Shown here in pieces: positions 58,901 through 64,000 of a DNA stretch of 64,000 bases. Below the pieces are notes generated by a model. The model was not told where the DNA came from and searched no databases. It saw nothing but the letters and a program-made list of their open reading frames with translations. Where the stretch lies: positions 2,418,001 to 2,482,000 of the forward strand of contig JAUTDP010000010.1 in NCBI GenBank assembly GCA_033439795.1. The letters are read 5' to 3'. Position 1 is the first letter of the stretch. The number at the start of each line of letters is the position of its first letter. Source of the DNA: Sordaria brevicollis. Its lineage: Eukaryota > Ascomycota > Sordariomycetes > Sordariales > Sordariaceae. The translations under genes and the position numbers were made by a program.

Positions 58901-60493
58901 TATTTATATTAAATATTATAACGATTAATAAATTACTATAATTCAATTTAAATACGGTTATAATTAATAATAGAATATTAACGGAAAGAAGGCGGCGAAT
59001 AAATAATAGCGTTTTAATATTAGAATATTCTAATATTTATAATATTAGCTAACCGAATAATAAAACGACTGTACGAATATAATTTAAACGAATAATATAC
59101 CGAAAAACGGCGGACTAAACGTTAGAGATTTATAATTAATAGTAATCTAAATATTACGAAGAACTTGAAATATAATTAATTTGAAGCTTATTTAATTATT
59201 ATCGTTATTACTATTATTTATAATAAAGTAACGTAACGTCGTATACTATATATAATTTAAATATATTCACCGAACGGGCGGGTGGCGATAATAATAGCGG
59301 CGAAAGGTTAATTACTACGGCGGCTATAGAAAAAAACAAGAATAAATTCAATTAATTCGAGTAATAGAGTATAATTTTAATTGTAATTGAATTAAAATTA
59401 TATAGGGGCGGCGTTGTAATAAATTCAAATAGAAGGTACGCCTAAACGAATTATTCCTTCCCAACCAAATCTCGACTATTACAATATCCTAATTCGGACT
59501 GGCGCATAGACAACTAAATAGTTATTTCGAAATTAACGGTTATTTCTATATTAATAATTATATTAAATTATAATTTTAATATATAATAGTTATAAATATA
59601 TTAACTGTATATAAATTATAATGCTAATAAATAATTCAAAGTAATAATAGCCACAAAAACCAATTAATAAAAGATAGTAATTTATATTAACTATATATAA
59701 CCTACCGACTAATATAATAATAAAAATAATTTTTGTCCGCAATAATTATATATTTACTAATACCGACTTAAATTAATTAATTATAATTATCGGTTTTATT
59801 AAAGAACCAAATTATAAATCAATACTTAGCGCTATAAACTATAACCAAATAATTACAATACTATAAATTTAAATAATTATAAATATAACCAGCCGTTCAG
59901 ATTATTTACCGCCAAAATCCAATGAATTGTCAATTAACGGTCTATAAATAATTAACCTAAATAAAGGAAAACAATATTAACTACCCAATAGAATAATACC
60001 CAAAGAATAACCAACAATAAATATAGAATCTATGAATAATTAAATAAATCGACGGTTAAGAATATTAATTATTAAGTAGAATATTTATTAATAATTATAA
60101 ATAATCAAACCATAATTTTCCAATAGCCAATTGAATTAATAGATATAGATATTAACCACTACGTAAGATATTTATTAATAAAAAATAAACTATTAAAAAA
60201 TAGTTGGTAGACAATTAATTAAAATAATTATAAATCTCGTTAATATATTGGTAATTATAACCGATAATTTGAATCAACCGAATTACGATAGTTCTCTAAT
60301 AAATAAAAAGTTTATGGCGGATTTAATATAATTGTTTTGTTGGGCTAGTATTAACGTATTAACTTTTTAAGGTTAAACTATTTATATATAGTTTCTTGCA
60401 TATAACCGTTATTCGAATAAAAGTGGATTTTTGTAACGGTTTATTGAATTAGCGATATATATATAGATATTTATGAGTTAACCGTTGTGTGGA

Positions 60494-60514
60494 GGTTTGC
60501 CACCCCCCTATATA
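60494..60514 (-). repeat. right terminal inverted repeat
   Basis: Read on the minus strand from 60514: TATATAGGGGGGTGGCAAAC. It is the inverted partner of 49100-49119, with one C/T and one C/G difference. Confidence 0.65.
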
Positions 60515-60849
60515 TCCCGCTAAGTATAGCATCACCAATTAATAATTAGTCTCTTCTATAAAACCTCCGTCCACGGCGCTCAGCGGACCCACCTTATAAA
60601 ATGTGGGTTTCCTCTCCTCGAATTTTAATAAGAGGAGGTCTATTACCGTTTTACGTAAAATGGCCGTCGGTTGTCAAAATATATACGAATATTCTCAATT
60701 CCCGTAATATATTTATCAAATACTTATTATTATCTTACCTACTATACGTTTTTTTAATTCTTAATTATTATAGTAAATATAACGCTAATAAGATTTTCCG
60801 ATTTATCTTTTTTTTTTTTTTCCTTTATTCAATATTTATTATTTTTCGT

Positions 60850-62640
60850 TCCTTAAGGGGTAACCCCCGTCGATTACACTTACTTACTTTTAAGAAAGGA
60901 ATATAATATTTCTACGAATCTTTATCTAAATACTTTAAAAATTTCCAAATATTATTATAAATATAAATCCTACCTTCGATGAAATTTTGGGGTTTATAAA
61001 ATTATTCGAATTTAATTAATCTCTTACTATTTTATTTATATTATCTCTCAATATTTAAATATATATTATAATTATTATATAATATATAACTTTAAACGAA
61101 TATATATAATATTAAACTTACTTTATTCGTATTATAATCCGGATTCTTTTAAATCCGTTTAATTATTTTAATTCTAATCGGTAAATACGCGAACTTCAAT
61201 TTAAATAAATTAAATATATTCGGCGTATTATTTATTAATATAGTAATATTATTCTTATTATTATAATTAATTTTAATAAAAGTATTATATTCCAAATTAT
61301 ATCCATTATCCTTCTTATTAAGATTATACTTTAAATTATCCTTCTTAATCGTTTTAAATAAAAGTAATAGGATATTATTATTAAATATCCTAATACTAAT
61401 CTTCTTTTAATAAACTAAAATCTTTATAAAATAAATATTTTATCTATTCGAAATTTAAATTATTTATTAATTAATTTAGGGCGATATATTTTAAAATAAT
61501 ATATACTTAGGCAAATTTACCTATATCCTCCTTAAACCCGAATAAATATTATATTATTAGTTTTTTAAATTCCTTTACGAATATAAATTTGCGTTTAGGA
61601 TTACATTTATTATTATTAACGAACTTTATACAATTTATTAATAACGTGAATTTTATTTATACTTCTCCGATCTTTTTTAATTATAGCGAATTTTACCCCT
61701 TTCTATTCTTTAATTCGGGTATATAATAATATTAATTAAAATATCCGAAATATATATTCGAAAATACGTAGGCTTTTACCTATTCGGATAATTTATAATA
61801 TTCCTCTAAATTATTAAAGTATTTATTAATCGTCCTAAAATTATATTTATTTTTAATTTTATCCTTAAGAACGAAACGTAAAATTTCGAACGGTTGGAAT
61901 TCCTCTTCGTTCTTATATTTAAAAATATATTGAAGATTATTATTTATATCGATAATAAAAATCTTATTAATAAAATAAAGAAGTATTTAATTGAGGTATT
62001 TATTAAATATAATTTATAAAGCCGAATAAATACGCCCTTAATTATTTAAATCTATTATTTATATATCCGCCTATTTAATTAAAATCGCCTTTACCGATAA
62101 TTTATTATATTAGATTCGTAATACTGGATTGTTATATTTATAATAATATTAAGAATAGGTATAAATATATTTAATATATAACGTATCGTATAATATAATT
62201 AAATTAAATTAAAAGATATCGCGGATTTATAATAGCGCTTCGGACGTACCGTATATACCCCTAATAATATTTGTAATATTATATACTTTTTCGCTCCCTA
62301 TTAGTATTTTAATTAATTTAAGACCGATTTCGCTCTATTATTTATACCCGCCCCGCAATACGTCGAATTATCCTATATATACGAATTTAATTCGTTATTT
62401 ATATTAAACGATTTATTTAATTTTATATAATCCTAGCCTTTAAACCGGATTTTAATTTCGCACTTGGTCGAAGATCCAATTTTTAATATTTTTCCAATTT
62501 CGGGTCTCCGCCCGCGAAAGTAAATAAAATCGGAACGAGAATAGCGGGCTAAATTAATTAAAGAGGCCCTTAATATATATATTATTATTAACGTCCTTTA
62601 TTTCCGTAAAATTTTATTTAAAATTATATAATATAATATC
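60850..62640 (-). pseudogene. decayed minus-strand gene of unknown class
   Basis: The minus strand reads as continuous protein-like sequence with stops TAA/TAG only, for example R-A-E-T-R-N-W-K-N-I near 62510, L-R-G-G-Y-K near 62350, K-N-E-E-E-F-Q-P-F-E-I-L-R-F near 61890 and C-N-P-K-R-K-F-I-F-V-K-E near 61590, ending with L-P-L-K-E-R-K near 60850. I do not recognise the family. It could be a second transposon gene or the start of a neighbouring element. Confidence 0.45.
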
Positions 62641-63709
62641 GACCGTTAGAAATACCCCTATAACGAATATTATAATATATATAATTATTTCTTTAATCGA
62701 ATAGAAGAATTATTATAGAAATTAAAAAAGAAATTCGGTATTCCTTCGTTTATAAATAAAGTAAGTATATTTTTTATTCGTATATAAGGTTTCTTCGAAT
62801 TATATATTTTATTTATATTTATAATTCTTAATATCGAATTTTAATTTCCCTACTTAATTATTATTTAACCCGAAATATATTAATAAATTATACGCTTTAT
62901 AATTAATAACGTAATAGAATTTATATATATTATTGCCGAATTAATAATTAATATACCGATATTATAAAATTAAAAATATTTTTAAACGTATAATTCCAAT
63001 TTTATCGCCGAATATATTAAAATACGTATAATTATCGCAATAAATAATATTAAACGCAAAATAATATTTACTATTAATATTATAAATAATAGAAACGCTA
63101 TTTCCTATATAAATATAAATAGAAATTATATAAGAACGATCCTATATATTAATACGTTACTAATTTTTAATTTATTATTATCGATAACGCGCCCTATTCG
63201 TATAATTAAATAGCCGAAGCGTAAACGGAAATAGGATAAAAATATCTATATTATATATATATTACTTTATATTTATTTATTATATTAAATTTTATTAATT
63301 CCCTAAATCGTTTAAATTCTATATTAAATAAATATTTTAGCGACCTATTAATTAAATTTAATTATTCCCTTATATTATCCCGTATTAATATAATTTATTA
63401 TACCTATTTATTTAATACGTATATAATTTCCTACCTTTATTTCTATAAGAGTAAATTAGACCTTATATTTTTTATTTATAATAATCGACTTTTTTAATAA
63501 AATTTAGAACGACCTTCACTTTTATAGAAGTAAAAATCGGGCTGTTATTAATTGCGTATATTAAAATATAAATTTAATAAGAAGGATCTACCTTAAAAAC
63601 TACGCTAATTATTATAATCCGTATATAATTCTAATTTATACCCTTCTTCCCCTACGCCTTCCTTAAAATAATTTCCTCTCTTTCCCTATTATAATTTCTT
63701 ACTATTTAT

Positions 63710-63819
63710 AATTACTATAATTAATTAATATTATTTTCGTATAAGCGAAGGTTAATTGAAATTTAATTACTATAATTAATTAATACTATTTTCGTATAAG
63801 CGAAAGTAAATTAAAATTT
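63710..63819. repeat. 55-bp tandem duplication
   Basis: Copy 1 (63710-63764) and copy 2 (63765-63819) share AATTACTATAATTAATTAAT and TTTTCGTATAAGCGAA. The differences are mostly transitions. Confidence 0.8.
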
Positions 63820-64000
63820 CTATTTCTATAAAAGCGAAACTTATAATTTAATTTATTATTATATAATAATAAAGTTTATAATACTACCTAAATGAAAGGC
63901 CAAACCGAAGCCGCCGATTTAAATAATTAGGGAATTGCTTAAGGCTACAATTCCGAATTTAAACCCCAAATCGGAATATATTAATAAAAAGGATATTAAT

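Larger units (their letters stand above)
49100..60514 (-). mobile_element. 11.4-kb RIPed element bounded by terminal inverted repeats
   Basis: TATATAGGGGGGTCGTAAAC at 49100-49119 (plus) is matched, inverted, by TATATAGGGGGGTGGCAAAC reading down from 60514 to 60495, 18 of 20 positions, at the outer ends of an AT-rich block. Since TATATA is its own reverse complement it may be part of the inverted repeat or a target duplication. The interior has at least two decayed minus-strand genes with Gln codons turned to TAA/TAG. The size is large for a simple DNA transposon, so nested insertions are possible. The family is not settled; a large cut-and-paste element of the Plavaka/CACTA or similar type is the best guess. 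Confidence 0.55.
60515..64000. mobile_element. further RIPed repeat block running off the window
   Basis: AT-rich decayed sequence beyond the right inverted repeat. The first about 130 bases (60530-60660) keep more G and C than the rest. A decayed minus-strand frame occupies much of it. No end is visible before 64000, so size and class are open. Confidence 0.5.

Noticed and set aside
60601..60906. 101-residue plus-strand open frame in the AT-rich block
   Set aside because: Ile/Tyr/Phe composition only reflects AT richness; the minus strand carries the coding relic in the overlapping part.
1..64000. tRNA and 5S rRNA genes
   Set aside because: I looked for B-box-like GTTCGA segments with cloverleaf context and for dispersed 5S-like sequence and found none I could support by eye; a tRNAscan-SE and Infernal run would settle it.

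Overview
The window is filamentous-ascomycete nuclear DNA, almost certainly Neurospora (N. crassa or a close relative). Three things point there. Introns are short, with GTRNGT donors and CTAAC-type branch sites. Two genes match Neurospora loci (a Chk2-type kinase like PRD-4 and a Hos2-type deacetylase like HDA-2). Normal gene-bearing DNA is interrupted by two very AT-rich blocks (about 13.7-20.7 kb and 49.1-64 kb) whose decayed reading frames carry TAA/TAG where CAA/CAG is expected, the footprint of repeat-induced point mutation (RIP).

Layout: 1-13.7 kb is euchromatic: a small putative mitochondrial membrane protein, a UMP/CMP kinase, eIF3m (minus), the checkpoint kinase PRD-4 and two Cys/Lys-rich proteins of unknown function. 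13.7-20.7 kb is a heavily RIPed LINE of the Tad type on the plus strand, bounded by imperfect target-site duplications, with recognisable endonuclease and reverse-transcriptase motifs. 20.9-23.1 kb holds a dihydroneopterin aldolase family gene and a DUF3605 (GIG1-like) gene, convergently arranged. 23.1-28.5 kb has no supportable gene. 28.5-33 kb carries UDP-glucose pyrophosphorylase and a convergent ING-family PHD-finger gene. 35.2-43.6 kb carries the Hos2-type deacetylase and, directly behind it in the same reading frame, a 6.8-kb low-complexity K/E/P/Q-rich frame broken only by TAG codons. 44.26-44.72 kb is a degenerate satellite with an 11-bp period. 45.3-47.1 kb is an MFS transporter. 49.1-60.5 kb is a RIPed block bounded by imperfect terminal inverted repeats, carrying at least two decayed minus-strand genes, one resembling a fungal transposase. 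A further RIPed block with another decayed minus-strand frame runs to the window end.

The genes are mostly housekeeping and share no pathway. Two of them (ING protein and Hos2-type deacetylase, divergently arranged) act on histone acetylation. The most unusual observations are the run of reading frames from the deacetylase to 43553 separated only by TAG codons (testable against the sexual-stage A-to-I mRNA editing known in Neurospora and Fusarium), the 11-bp satellite, and the 11.4-kb inverted-repeat-bounded relic.
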